Below are positions 56,233 to 64,000 of a DNA stretch of 64,000 nucleotides, one piece after another (position 1 is the first letter of the stretch; each line of letters begins with the position of its first letter). Location of the stretch: contig NZ_BCZK01000010.1 in NCBI RefSeq assembly GCF_001598695.1, positions 183,596 through 247,595 on the forward strand, written 5' to 3'. The stretch is from Klebsiella oxytoca NBRC 105695 (lineage in GTDB: Bacteria; Pseudomonadota; Gammaproteobacteria; Enterobacterales; Enterobacteriaceae). The notes below the pieces were generated by a model. The model saw only the letters and a program-made list of their open reading frames with translations. It did no database searches and was not told the origin of the DNA. The position numbers were made by a program, and so were the translations under genes.

Positions 56233-57453
56233 TTAACCCTGTAACAGTCGTATGAGCAACGATCCGTTATAGAGGGCATCCTTTACCAGAGCCGCACCAG
56301 CCATCGTTCCCCGGTTAGAAAACTGCGTGCTTTCAACGGCAATATGTCGGCTGTAGGCCGGTAACGATTGTTGTCGAATGCAATCAGATATTGCCGGAAA
56401 TAAAATATCAGCGGCGAGGTTGAAAGGTGAACCGATAAGGATTTTCTGCGGGTTAAAGAGGTTAACCATAATCGCCAGAATCCGCCCAACGTGGTTCCCG
56501 ACGCCGCTGATAATGTCGCGGGCAAGTAAATCCCCCTGCAGCGCGGCCTCACATAGCCACTCGACGCTGAGCGGCTGCTGATGCAGCATTGAGCTCATCG
56601 ACTTGGCCATGCGGATCTGCGCCAGTTCCAGCACGCTCTCGACGCTGGCAATGGTTTCCAGACAGCCATGGTTGCCGCAATAGCAGCGTTTACCATACGG
56701 GTCGACCTGAGTGTGGCCGATTTCAACCAGACTGCTGCTGCCCGCGTGCAGCAGACGACCGTCGGTGATCACCCCCGCCCCCACGTTGTGGTCGATAACC
56801 ACCTGAATCACATCGCGCGCCCCCCTGGAGGCGCCAAACAGCGATTCGGCCATGGTCCAGGCGCTGATGTCGTGCTGAATATAGACCGATACGCCGGTAT
56901 GATTGGCTAAAATCTCGCCCAGCGGCATATCCTTAACGTCTTCATAAAATGGCATCCGGTGAATAATACCGTGCTCGGTGTCGATAATTCCCGGCATAGT
57001 GACGGCAATGGCGGTTAAACGCTCCAGCTTCTTTTGGTGACGAATAAAGAACTGGTCTACGTGATCGAGGAGCCGCGTCGCAAAGGGCTGGACGTGTTGT
57101 AATGCCAGCTCCAGCTGCTCTTCCACCACCAGCGCACTGCTCAGATCGCGAAGCGCGAGGTGGATTTCGCCGCGGCTGATGCGGATTGAGAGGTAGTGCC
57201 AGGCTTCGGTTTCCACCATCAACCCTACGGCGGGCCTTCCACGGCTTCCCGGCTCCTGGATTTCCGTTTCCTGAACCAGATGCGCTTCCAGCATTTCGCG
57301 GACGATTTTAGTGATACTGGCAGGCGCGAGCTGCGCGAAGCGCGAGAGGTCGATGCGCGACACCGGGCCAAGCTGATCAATCAGGCGATAAACTGCGCCC
57401 GCGTTGGTCTGCTTTATTTGATCGATATGGCCTGGCTGACTGTCCGCTACCAC
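56233..57453 (-). CDS. mlc: Global sugar-PTS repressor Mlc
   Basis: 406 residues (E. coli 406), ROK family. Helix-turn-helix ARL-type LSRFAQLAPASITKIVREML (about 36-55), glucokinase-like body, zinc site His in IGHTQVDP plus CYCGNHGC (about 247-264). Represses ptsG, manXYZ and malT when unphosphorylated PtsG is absent; freed by binding EIICB-Glc. A Mlc-type operator lies just upstream. Confidence 0.95.
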   Translation of the reverse strand: MVADSQPGHIDQIKQTNAGAVYRLIDQLGPVSRIDLSRFAQLAPASITKIVREMLEAHLVQETEIQEPGSRGRPAVGLMVETEAWHYLSIRISRGEIHLALRDLSSALVVEEQLELALQHVQPFATRLLDHVDQFFIRHQKKLERLTAIAVTMPGIIDTEHGIIHRMPFYEDVKDMPLGEILANHTGVSVYIQHDISAWTMAESLFGASRGARDVIQVVIDHNVGAGVITDGRLLHAGSSSLVEIGHTQVDPYGKRCYCGNHGCLETIASVESVLELAQIRMAKSMSSMLHQQPLSVEWLCEAALQGDLLARDIISGVGNHVGRILAIMVNLFNPQKILIGSPFNLAADILFPAISDCIRQQSLPAYSRHIAVESTQFSNRGTMAGAALVKDALYNGSLLIRLLQG

Positions 57454-57464
57454 CGTTGACTCCC

Positions 57465-57489
57465 TTTATTTTCGCGCTTCGAAATAAAC
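57465..57489. promoter_or_regulatory. Mlc operator, autoregulatory
   Basis: On the minus strand TTTATTTCGAAGCGCGAAAA (followed by TAAA) fits the Mlc site pattern TTATTTCG-NN-GCGCGAAATAA, beginning 12 bases upstream of the mlc start codon. Autoregulation of mlc is known in E. coli. Confidence 0.75.
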
Positions 57490-57586
57490 TGAGGGCTATG
57501 GTGAAGCACTTCAACGGTACTCGTCAAATTTTTACTTAGCCTTGTGATTTACCGCACATTTTTAGCCCTGATTTGTCTTAAATGCA

Positions 57587-58480
57587 TCACCTGGCGCTGG
57601 CCAGCAGCGATTCGCGAAAACGGCGCGCCGCCTGACCCTGCTCACGATGCTTAGACCATACCAGCCACATTTCCGAGACCGCATCCTGCTCTTCGATGGG
57701 CAACCAGCACATTTCCGACAGCTGAACCCGCCGGAATGAGGCCGGTAAAATCGACACGCCAAGCCCGGCGGCAACCAGGCCGATAATGGTCATGGCTTCC
57801 CCCACCTCCTGGGTGATGACCGGCGTCAGGTCGTAGCGGCGCATTAACCCCAGAATATCGTCATACAGTCCGGTACCGACATGAGGATCAAAAAAGACGA
57901 ACGGCTCCCGCGCCAGCTCCCGCAGGCTAACGCCAGGCTGGCTCGCCAGCGGATGGTCGCGGGGCACCATCGCCAGCAGCGGTTCGCGCAGCACTCTTTC
58001 CCAGACCAGCGTTTCCGGCAGTTGGGTGTTACGCATCAGCCCCAGGTCCAGCGCCCCTTCGTTTAGCGGTACAATCTGCTCGCGAGTGTTGGTTTCCCGC
58101 GTCTGAATATGCACATCCGGATAGCGATGGCGGAAAGTCGACAACGTGTCCGATACCGCCTTAATAAAGGGAGCCGACGAAGTAAAGCCAATGCGTAGTT
58201 CGCCGGTCTCGCCGTGGTGAAGACGAGCGGCCCGCGCGGCGGCATCTTCCACCTGAGAGAGGATCTGCCGGCTATCGGCGAGAAACTGCTTGCCGGCATC
58301 CGTCAGGCTAACGCTGCGGTTGGTACGAGCAAACAGACGTGCGCCAATTTGCTGCTCAAGGATTTGAATCTGCTGGCTAAGCGGCGGCTGAGATATGTTC
58401 AACCGCGCCGCCGCATGACCAAAATGGAGTTCTTCCGCCACCGCAATAAAGTAGCGCAGATGACGCAACTCAATATTCAT
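57587..58480 (-). CDS. ynfL: LysR-family regulator YnfL
   Basis: 297 residues. N-terminal helix-turn-helix HFGHAAARLNISQPPLSQQI (about 21-40), C-terminal effector domain. Divergent from ynfM (116 bp), which it probably controls; inducer unknown. ATG at 58478-58480. Confidence 0.92.
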   Translation of the reverse strand: MNIELRHLRYFIAVAEELHFGHAAARLNISQPPLSQQIQILEQQIGARLFARTNRSVSLTDAGKQFLADSRQILSQVEDAAARAARLHHGETGELRIGFTSSAPFIKAVSDTLSTFRHRYPDVHIQTRETNTREQIVPLNEGALDLGLMRNTQLPETLVWERVLREPLLAMVPRDHPLASQPGVSLRELAREPFVFFDPHVGTGLYDDILGLMRRYDLTPVITQEVGEAMTIIGLVAAGLGVSILPASFRRVQLSEMCWLPIEEQDAVSEMWLVWSKHREQGQAARRFRESLLASAR

Positions 58481-58596
58481 ATTTAAAACGTCTTATTTGA
58501 GATTATTAATATATTAGACAGAATATTTACATTTTCATACCCTTAATAAGTGCCCTGCAAGGTCATTTAACTCTGTATATCAGCAAGGATTTTTCC

Positions 58597-59847
58597 GTGA
58601 GCCGTACAACTACCGCTGACGCCGTCCCGGCAAGCGACGTCAGCGACACCATCGCTCCTCAGCCAAACCAGTTTATCAAACGCGGCACTCCGCAATTTAT
58701 TCGCGTTACGCTTGCGCTCTTCTCTGCCGGACTGGCGACTTTCGCGCTGCTTTATTGTGTTCAGCCGATCCTGCCCGTGCTCTCCACTGAATTCGGCGTC
58801 TCACCAGCCAGCAGCAGTATCTCGTTGTCCATCTCCACCGCCATGCTGGCGGTCGGCCTGCTGTTTACCGGCCCGCTCTCTGACGCGATTGGCCGCAAAC
58901 AGGTAATGGTGACGGCGCTGGTGCTGGCTTCCTGCTGCTCCCTGCTGTCGACGATGATGTCCAGCTGGCACGGGATCCTGATTATGCGCGCCCTGATTGG
59001 TCTGTCGCTGAGCGGCGTGGCGGCGGTCGGCATGACCTACCTGAGCGAAGAGATCCATCCCAGCGTGGTGGCGTTCTCGATGGGGCTGTATATCAGCGGT
59101 AACTCCATCGGCGGCATGAGCGGTCGTCTGTTGACCGGTGTATTCACCGATTTCTTCGGCTGGCGGATTGCGCTGGCGGTCATCAGCGGCTTCGCCCTTG
59201 CCGCAGCACTGATGTTCTGGCGCATCCTGCCGGAATCGCGCCACTTCCGTCCGACCTCGCTGCGACCAAAAACGCTGCTGATCAACTTTCGTCTGCACTG
59301 GCGCGATCGCGGGCTGCCCCTGCTGTTCCTCGAAGGTTTTTTGTTAATGGGGTCTTTCGTCACTCTGTTTAACTATATTGGCTATCGCCTGATGCTCTCG
59401 CCGTGGTCATTAAGCCAGGCGGTCGTAGGCCTGCTTTCGGTGGCCTATTTAACCGGAACATGGAGCTCGCCAAAAGCCGGTGCGATGACCGTGCGCTATG
59501 GCCGCGGCCCGGTGATGTTGTTTTCCACGGCGGTTATGCTCGGCGGGCTGTTGATGACGTTATTCTCATCGCTGTGGCTGATTTTCATCGGCATGCTGCT
59601 GTTCTCTGCGGGATTCTTCGCAGCTCACTCGGTCGCCAGCAGCTGGATCGGCCCACGAGCCCGCCGCGCGCGTGGCCAGGCCTCGTCGCTCTATTTATTC
59701 AGCTACTACCTGGGATCCAGCATGGCGGGGACATTAGGCGGCCTGTTCTGGCATAATTACGGCTGGAACGGCGTTGGCGGGTTTATTGCGCTGATGCTGC
59801 TGGCTGCGCTGCTTACCGGCGCCTGTTTGCACAAGCGCCTGAAGTAA
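58597..59847 (+). CDS. ynfM: MFS efflux transporter YnfM
   Basis: 416 residues (E. coli 417), twelve membrane segments after a 35-residue cytoplasmic N-terminus. Drug:H+ antiporter-1 features: loop 2-3 GPLSDAIGRKQVMV, helix 4 RALIGLSLSGVAAVGM. In E. coli linked to arabinose-like efflux. AAGGA lies about 10 bases upstream; the first codon is GTG (58597). Confidence 0.92.
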   Translation: MSRTTTADAVPASDVSDTIAPQPNQFIKRGTPQFIRVTLALFSAGLATFALLYCVQPILPVLSTEFGVSPASSSISLSISTAMLAVGLLFTGPLSDAIGRKQVMVTALVLASCCSLLSTMMSSWHGILIMRALIGLSLSGVAAVGMTYLSEEIHPSVVAFSMGLYISGNSIGGMSGRLLTGVFTDFFGWRIALAVISGFALAAALMFWRILPESRHFRPTSLRPKTLLINFRLHWRDRGLPLLFLEGFLLMGSFVTLFNYIGYRLMLSPWSLSQAVVGLLSVAYLTGTWSSPKAGAMTVRYGRGPVMLFSTAVMLGGLLMTLFSSLWLIFIGMLLFSAGFFAAHSVASSWIGPRARRARGQASSLYLFSYYLGSSMAGTLGGLFWHNYGWNGVGGFIALMLLAALLTGACLHKRLK

Positions 59848-59855
59848 CGCGGGCT

Positions 59856-59880
59856 TGCGTGGCCTGAAACGGGCCACGCA
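59856..59880. terminator. Terminator hairpin between ynfM and the 30-residue ORF
   Basis: TGCGTGGCC (59856-59864) / GGCCACGCA (59872-59880), seven-base loop, no T-run. Serves two convergent units. Confidence 0.55.
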
Positions 59881-59882
59881 GT

Positions 59883-59975
59883 TCACCACATTCCCAGTAC
59901 CGACGACATGCCCATCAGTTCTCTGACGGCGTCCATAGAAAGCAGTGCGATAAACAGCCAGGTAAACGGATTCAT
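59883..59975 (-). CDS. Small membrane protein, 30 residues
   Basis: ATG at 59973-59975, GAGGTGG seven bases upstream, TGA at 59883-59885. One hydrophobic helix (MNPFTWLFIALLSM) and a Met-rich tail ending VLGMW. Not found as a named gene from memory, but ribosome site, hydrophobicity and the terminator next to its stop argue for a real small protein. Lies in the spot where E. coli has asr/ydgU-type small genes. Confidence 0.55.
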   Translation of the reverse strand: MNPFTWLFIALLSMDAVRELMGMSSVLGMW

Positions 59976-60172
59976 AATCCACCTCACATCAGCGGCCTGT
60001 CTATGTTTATATTTTAGCCAACCACAGAGAAAGAAACTGCTATTTTGCGCACATCCGGATTATTTCGAGCCAAACATAAAATACGCAATCGATTAATCAT
60101 GACATTATGCTGATGAACCGTCCGGGCAATCACTTACCCGTCTGTACCACCTTACTCCATTAGGATACTCGT

Positions 60173-60472
60173 CTACCCCTGCCAGACCGCCGGAGCGGTA
60201 AGGATGTGGCGCAGCTTACGCAGGGCGTTCAGACGTTCAGTATCCGGCGCCGATGACAGACTGCCGCCGTAAATCAGCCACCGTTTTTCGGCAAGGCCTG
60301 GGATGATGGCGGCGATGTGTTCGGGTTCGCCACAGATCAGCAGCAGACGGACGTTACTACGCCAGAAGGGGGTATAGCGACAGCAGAGGCGCTTTTTTAG
60401 CGAAGAAAGGGAGACATCTCCTTCCTGTATACCAGCCGCCTCGCCTGCCGGGCGACTACACTGCGGAGTCAC
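60173..60472 (-). pseudogene. ImcF-related protein fragment
   Basis: 99 codons. The region VSLSSLKKRLCCRYTPFWRSNVRLLLICGEPEH followed by PGLAEKRWLIYGGSLSS (given here as about residues 20-72) matches the N-terminal cytoplasmic part of ImcF/TssM-related proteins, which normally run over 1000 residues. The frame stops at HILTAPAVWQG. Overlaps the PAAR-like frame by four bases. A truncated part of a type VI secretion locus. Confidence 0.6.
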
Positions 60473-60669
60473 CGGGGTGTCGTTTTTCTGGAAAGGGATA
60501 AGAAAAAAATCAGCACACTCAACAGACTAGTCAGAAAAACCGTACCCAACAGCGAAATCCAGAATACGCGTTCACCCGTCCATTCAAAAAAAAGATGAGT
60601 AGATAATACAGAGACTACTTTACCTCCATGCGAGGTAGCATCGCCAAGCACAACTATTTTCTTTCCCAT
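60469..60669 (-). pseudogene. Truncated PAAR protein fused to a membrane segment
   Basis: 66 codons. The first 20 (MGKKIVVLGDATSHGGKVVS) match the start of PAAR spike-tip proteins, which then need about 70 more residues. Here the frame passes at once into a hydrophobic stretch (VFWISLLGTVFLTSLLSVLIFFLS) and stops at RKTTPR, as if an internal deletion joined PAAR to the membrane region of the ImcF-like gene. One base from the lipase gene. Confidence 0.6.
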
Positions 60670-60670
60670 A

Positions 60671-62638
60671 TCAATATCCGTATTCTTTGGACTTCACTCG
60701 AATCATTTCTTCCAATGCTGTTTCTGTGCTGATTATTTCTGGCTCAGTAACATTGTTTGGAATTCCGGTTTTTAAATATGTATCCAGTCCCTGAGTCCAG
60801 TCTGCTCGACGGCGTAGATCAGTGATAAAAGCCTTATCCCAACCCGATTCACAGTAACCAATGGGTAAATCATAAGCAACGACTCGTGACATAAAATTCA
60901 AATTACTGGGTAAGGTACTGTGATCTGTAGGTTGTGCAACATATGAACGTATCCTGCGATCTTTTTCGTCAAACGTCTCCTTACGGGTTACTGGAGTTAC
61001 GCTACCGTAAGTACCATATTCCGATTGTTTTTTGACACCAATAACGACATCCTGATCGGGATACAAATTAATGAAATTATCGTAAGTATCGTCATTCTTA
61101 TAACCAGTTTTAGGATCACGCTCTCCCCAACCGTTTTTTTCCTGTGGGCCATGCTCAGCACCGACTCTTGTTTTATCGAAATCACTTAGTTCATTTTCCT
61201 TAATTGGTTCAGGTACTTCCTCGGCATTAATGAATACAGTTTGCCAGTGAGGTGGATCTGGGTACACAAAACCACTGCTCTGGTATTCATCTCCTTCATC
61301 ATCCCAAAAGGGTTTACCATCTGGCAATCGACCGAATGGAGTTTTTGACTCGGGAGCTATACCACAAGGTGTATTCCTGGCAAGCATTCGCTGGAATAAA
61401 TATCCCTTATGCTGAGTGATAAGTGGATGAGGATTCCCTTTTTCATCATTTGGGAAACCTTGCCACCCTATCGAATGCAGAGGGAGGGAACCCATAACTC
61501 TGTCATGTGGATTGAAATAAACATAAGTCCTCCCGTGATTATCTCTTTCCTGGATATTTCTCGTTTCATTTTTGTCAGAAGTTACAAGAATTATATCTGG
61601 CTTCCAGTTTTTATTATCCTGTGATTGACCTACACACAACCCCTCATAGCCTAACGAAGATAAATGTGTTGATTGAAGTGCAACTTTATCAATTATTGCT
61701 GACAGAGTACTTTCTCGACCAGATGGTGAAATACATTCTTCAGGTGGCATTGAAAAGGTATTCAATTGACTATTATGAAGGGCGTAAGGTGAATTCATTA
61801 TAAACAGAGCATCAGGCGCTTTATTTGCCAGTGCAGTAGCAGCCATTGAAACCATAGTTCCTTGGCTATGTGAAATTATGGTAACTGTATCCTTAGGATA
61901 TTTCCCTCGAATAAGATCCAATAAATCAGCTAACCGCTTCGCGGCATGAGCATAATAGTTTCGTGGTGGTGCTGTGGTTAGTAAGCGATCTTTGTCTTCA
62001 TTACCATATTGAACTTTTGCACCAGGTATATTGGCTAAATCTTCATTGAATCCTTTTTTACTCCAAAGCGAATGAAGATTATTCGTGCCATTCTGAAAAG
62101 GACCGCCGCCCCATATATAAGGACCTTTTTTCAAAATATCATCCAATGGGATGCCATCTCGCTTCATCTGATGATAATCATCACCTTTAATACTTACCAA
62201 AGGAATAACAAACTTATCTTCGGCACCTAATGGTGATGAATAGCCCCAAAAAAATCGAATTACAGGTGACCGACCATTGTCAGTAACTAATTTTCTTTCT
62301 ACTACTGGAGACATTGGAGTTCTTTTTTCGACACCTTTCTCATCTAATTTTATTTTGTCATCCCCACTATATATGTTAGCCTTTAACTCAAAATTAGTGC
62401 CTTCAAGTCCAAGGCGTTTATTCAATCCTGCACATAATGCAGACTCTGCTTTTTGATACCATTCACCTGTGGAGTTAACACCATGGACAAGTATTATAAG
62501 CCCAGGCAGATGAGGTGGCACATCGCAAGCCCCACGCACCTGAACATTCTTATGCGATGGAAAAGAACACCAAGAAGGATGGCCGTTATCATCATATTTA
62601 ATATCTAACTCTCTAACTGGCTCAGTCTTATGTACCAT
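60671..62638 (-). CDS. Type VI lipase effector, Tle3-like (DUF3274)
   Basis: 655 residues, AT-rich, no signal peptide. Alpha/beta hydrolase: oxyanion region IILVHGVNSTGEW (about 48-60), nucleophile elbow SHSQGTM with Ser258 (GxSxG replaced by HSQG, as in Tle1/Tle3-type lipases), and late Asp/His candidates in YVYFNPHDRVMGSLPLHSIGWQGF. Between vgrG plus a small membrane protein and a PAAR remnant, i.e. VgrG cargo. Expected to attack phospholipids of target cells. Confidence 0.85.
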   Translation of the reverse strand: MVHKTEPVRELDIKYDDNGHPSWCSFPSHKNVQVRGACDVPPHLPGLIILVHGVNSTGEWYQKAESALCAGLNKRLGLEGTNFELKANIYSGDDKIKLDEKGVEKRTPMSPVVERKLVTDNGRSPVIRFFWGYSSPLGAEDKFVIPLVSIKGDDYHQMKRDGIPLDDILKKGPYIWGGGPFQNGTNNLHSLWSKKGFNEDLANIPGAKVQYGNEDKDRLLTTAPPRNYYAHAAKRLADLLDLIRGKYPKDTVTIISHSQGTMVSMAATALANKAPDALFIMNSPYALHNSQLNTFSMPPEECISPSGRESTLSAIIDKVALQSTHLSSLGYEGLCVGQSQDNKNWKPDIILVTSDKNETRNIQERDNHGRTYVYFNPHDRVMGSLPLHSIGWQGFPNDEKGNPHPLITQHKGYLFQRMLARNTPCGIAPESKTPFGRLPDGKPFWDDEGDEYQSSGFVYPDPPHWQTVFINAEEVPEPIKENELSDFDKTRVGAEHGPQEKNGWGERDPKTGYKNDDTYDNFINLYPDQDVVIGVKKQSEYGTYGSVTPVTRKETFDEKDRRIRSYVAQPTDHSTLPSNLNFMSRVVAYDLPIGYCESGWDKAFITDLRRRADWTQGLDTYLKTGIPNNVTEPEIISTETALEEMIRVKSKEYGY

Positions 62639-62665
62639 ACTACCTCCTGTCTTGAAAACACAGCA

Positions 62666-62860
62666 TTATCGTATGAGACCAAATTCAGTAAATTGCAGAG
62701 CATAGAAAGCAACAAACACCACACAGACACACCCAAACCAAATCAGTAATATGATACGTAAACCATGAACTCTCTTACAACAAAGCCATGCAACTAATGT
62801 AAGCAAACTCCCTGCGATTAGCGCATAAATTATTAATAAAGAAAAAATCATCAGTAACAT
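62666..62860 (-). CDS. Small two-span membrane protein, possible immunity or accessory protein
   Basis: 64 residues from the ATG at 62858-62860 (GGGAG upstream). Two hydrophobic segments (about 1-25 and 35-55) separated by LCCKRVHGLR. Between vgrG and the lipase gene, where immunity or adaptor genes often sit; known Tle immunity proteins are mostly periplasmic or lipoproteins, so the role is open. Confidence 0.6.
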   Translation of the reverse strand: MLLMIFSLLIIYALIAGSLLTLVAWLCCKRVHGLRIILLIWFGCVCVVFVAFYALQFTEFGLIR

Positions 62861-62899
62861 TTCGCTCTCCCACAAATAAACACTCAGACCTTACTTATC

Positions 62900-64000
62900 T
62901 TAAATAAGAGTAATGATCATATCATCGATAACATCCGAAGTATTTAATGATGTATAACCATTTAAATCTGTCACCCCTGAAACAATTCTTCCATCCGGCA
63001 TGGTTATTGAATATGCCTTATTGGCTAAAGGTTCTTTGGTCAGAGAATTTCGAATGACAAACTTCTCATCAAAACTTCCCGACTCAAACGATTTCATCAC
63101 CCCCTGCATACTACCCGAACCTGCTTTCTTAATACCGGCGTTTTTTATCAGCAATTTTCCAGGACCGCCAACTTCAACATTCCCACCTTTGATTTTGATA
63201 TATCCGCCCCCGCATATCAGCGTCAGCTCATCCTGTGCCGTTATGACCAGTCTCTTACCACTCGAAATAAACGTATCCTGCGTTGACCAGGTGGTAATAT
63301 TTCCGCTCTGTGCCTGAATATCAATATCCCCCTGCGATGCAAACCATTTAGCCCCCCTCTGGCTCCAGAGGCTAATTTGTTTTCCTGCTGCCAGCGTGAA
63401 GTCCTTTTGCGCACCCAGATCCAGTTGTTTACCGGCGATCAGCGTCAGATTCTCCTGCGCTGACAGCAACATATCGTCACCACTTGCCAGCACCACGCCT
63501 TGAGAGGCCGTCGCCAGCAATATTTCCTTCTGAATCTGTTCTATGTTCTGTTGCAGCAACTTCTGTTGACGCCCCACATCTGCAGCCAGCGCCTGTGCCT
63601 GTTGTGCACTGGCAGCCAGCGACTGCATTTCCACCAGCGCCGCTGAAAGCCGCGACAACGCAGGCTCCATCGCCAGCTGCTGCCCCTGCGCTTTCATCTG
63701 CGCATCAGCGGTGATGAATATCCCTTTCCCGGCCCGTATCGCTCCGTAGCTGTCGGTACGCAGCTCGAATCCCTCCCCGCGCGGCTGTTTTCCGCCGTCC
63801 ACCAGATGCCCCAGGTTCAGCTGGCTCTTGCCGCCGTACTCCGTGCTGACCTTGATGTGCTCTTTTCCCCGCGCGTCGTCGAGGCGGATTTTGTTGTTCG
63901 CCGGCGTGCGCAGCACGTTACGTTTATAGTTCCGGATGGTGACAGGGTCCGGGTGCGCCGAGTCGTGCAGGACACCGGCTATATACGGCCGGTCCGGGTC
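62900..64000 (-). CDS. vgrG: Type VI spike protein VgrG, N-terminus off the window
   Basis: 366 visible residues, open to the window edge. Begins inside the gp5-like region (DPDRPYIAGVLHDSAHPD, VLRTPANNKIRLDD), then DUF2345 with a helical Gln/Ala-rich stretch (about 105-155), repeated beta strands (ASGDDMLLSAQENLTLIAGK, QDELTLICGGGYIKIKGG) and a C-terminal transthyretin-like extension (about 300-366, AYSITMPDGRIVSGVTDLNG) that likely carries the lipase. Punctures target cells. Confidence 0.93.
   Translation of the reverse strand, partial: DPDRPYIAGVLHDSAHPDPVTIRNYKRNVLRTPANNKIRLDDARGKEHIKVSTEYGGKSQLNLGHLVDGGKQPRGEGFELRTDSYGAIRAGKGIFITADAQMKAQGQQLAMEPALSRLSAALVEMQSLAASAQQAQALAADVGRQQKLLQQNIEQIQKEILLATASQGVVLASGDDMLLSAQENLTLIAGKQLDLGAQKDFTLAAGKQISLWSQRGAKWFASQGDIDIQAQSGNITTWSTQDTFISSGKRLVITAQDELTLICGGGYIKIKGGNVEVGGPGKLLIKNAGIKKAGSGSMQGVMKSFESGSFDEKFVIRNSLTKEPLANKAYSITMPDGRIVSGVTDLNGYTSLNTSDVIDDMIITLI

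Overview
The window is enterobacterial chromosome, most likely Klebsiella or a close relative such as Raoultella. The reasons are a lacI-lacZY cluster, a BlrP1-type BLUF-EAL protein, a urea ABC transporter, and a long block (about 36.7-59.9 kb) whose gene order matches the E. coli dcp-ydfG-ydfH-ydfI-ydfJ-rspBA-ynfABCD-ynfEGH-dmsD-clcB-ynfK-mlc-ynfL-ynfM segment. Core genes are GC-rich. Two stretches (about 31.5-36.6 kb and 60.4-62.9 kb) are AT-rich and carry accessory or decayed genes.

Left part, 0-14.7 kb: a urea importer operon (urtABCDE, minus strand; urtE is cut by the window edge) follows a sigma-54 type promoter. Next come a MetE-type methyltransferase behind tandem MetJ-like boxes, a rhodanese divergent from the AraC/GlxA regulator FtrA, two tiny tandem ORFs missed by length cut-offs, a decayed copy of the ftrA 3' end, and the PhoP-box-driven small gene mgtS. 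A second folate-independent methionine synthase pair (mesD/mesX type) and a blue-light-type EAL phosphodiesterase follow.

Middle, 15-31 kb: a lac operon without lacA (divergent lacI), an OLD-like AAA ATPase, several small envelope proteins and lipoproteins, a DUF2058 protein, a cold-shock-domain protein, a yedK-type SRAP protein, and an SOS-controlled umuDC operon with a clear LexA box.

Accessory island, about 31.2-36.7 kb: this AT-rich stretch is bracketed by two same-orientation copies of the dcp 3' end plus its terminator. The distal copy is a decayed fragment and the proximal copy belongs to intact dcp. It holds secreted or lipoprotein genes, an NTF2-like protein, a broken phage methyltransferase, a DUF421/DUF3290 membrane pair, and the C-terminal pore-forming end of a colicin Ia-like bacteriocin. 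An 18-bp sequence next to the dcp terminator recurs inside the island and in diverged form at its far edge. This is what an old integrative element using the dcp 3' end would leave.

Right part, 36.7-59.9 kb: conserved core. It includes rspAB with ydfJ under a probable RspR operator that also occurs before ydfI and, in weaker form, before rspR. It also includes speG, a selenate/DMSO-type reductase operon (one catalytic subunit, ynfE, then ynfG, ynfH and the chaperone dmsD), the chloride channel clcB, a second bioD (ynfK), mlc with its own operator, and the divergent ynfL/ynfM pair. The window ends in a type VI secretion cargo module: VgrG (N-terminus off the edge), a 64-residue membrane protein, a Tle-type lipase, a truncated PAAR protein and an ImcF-like fragment.
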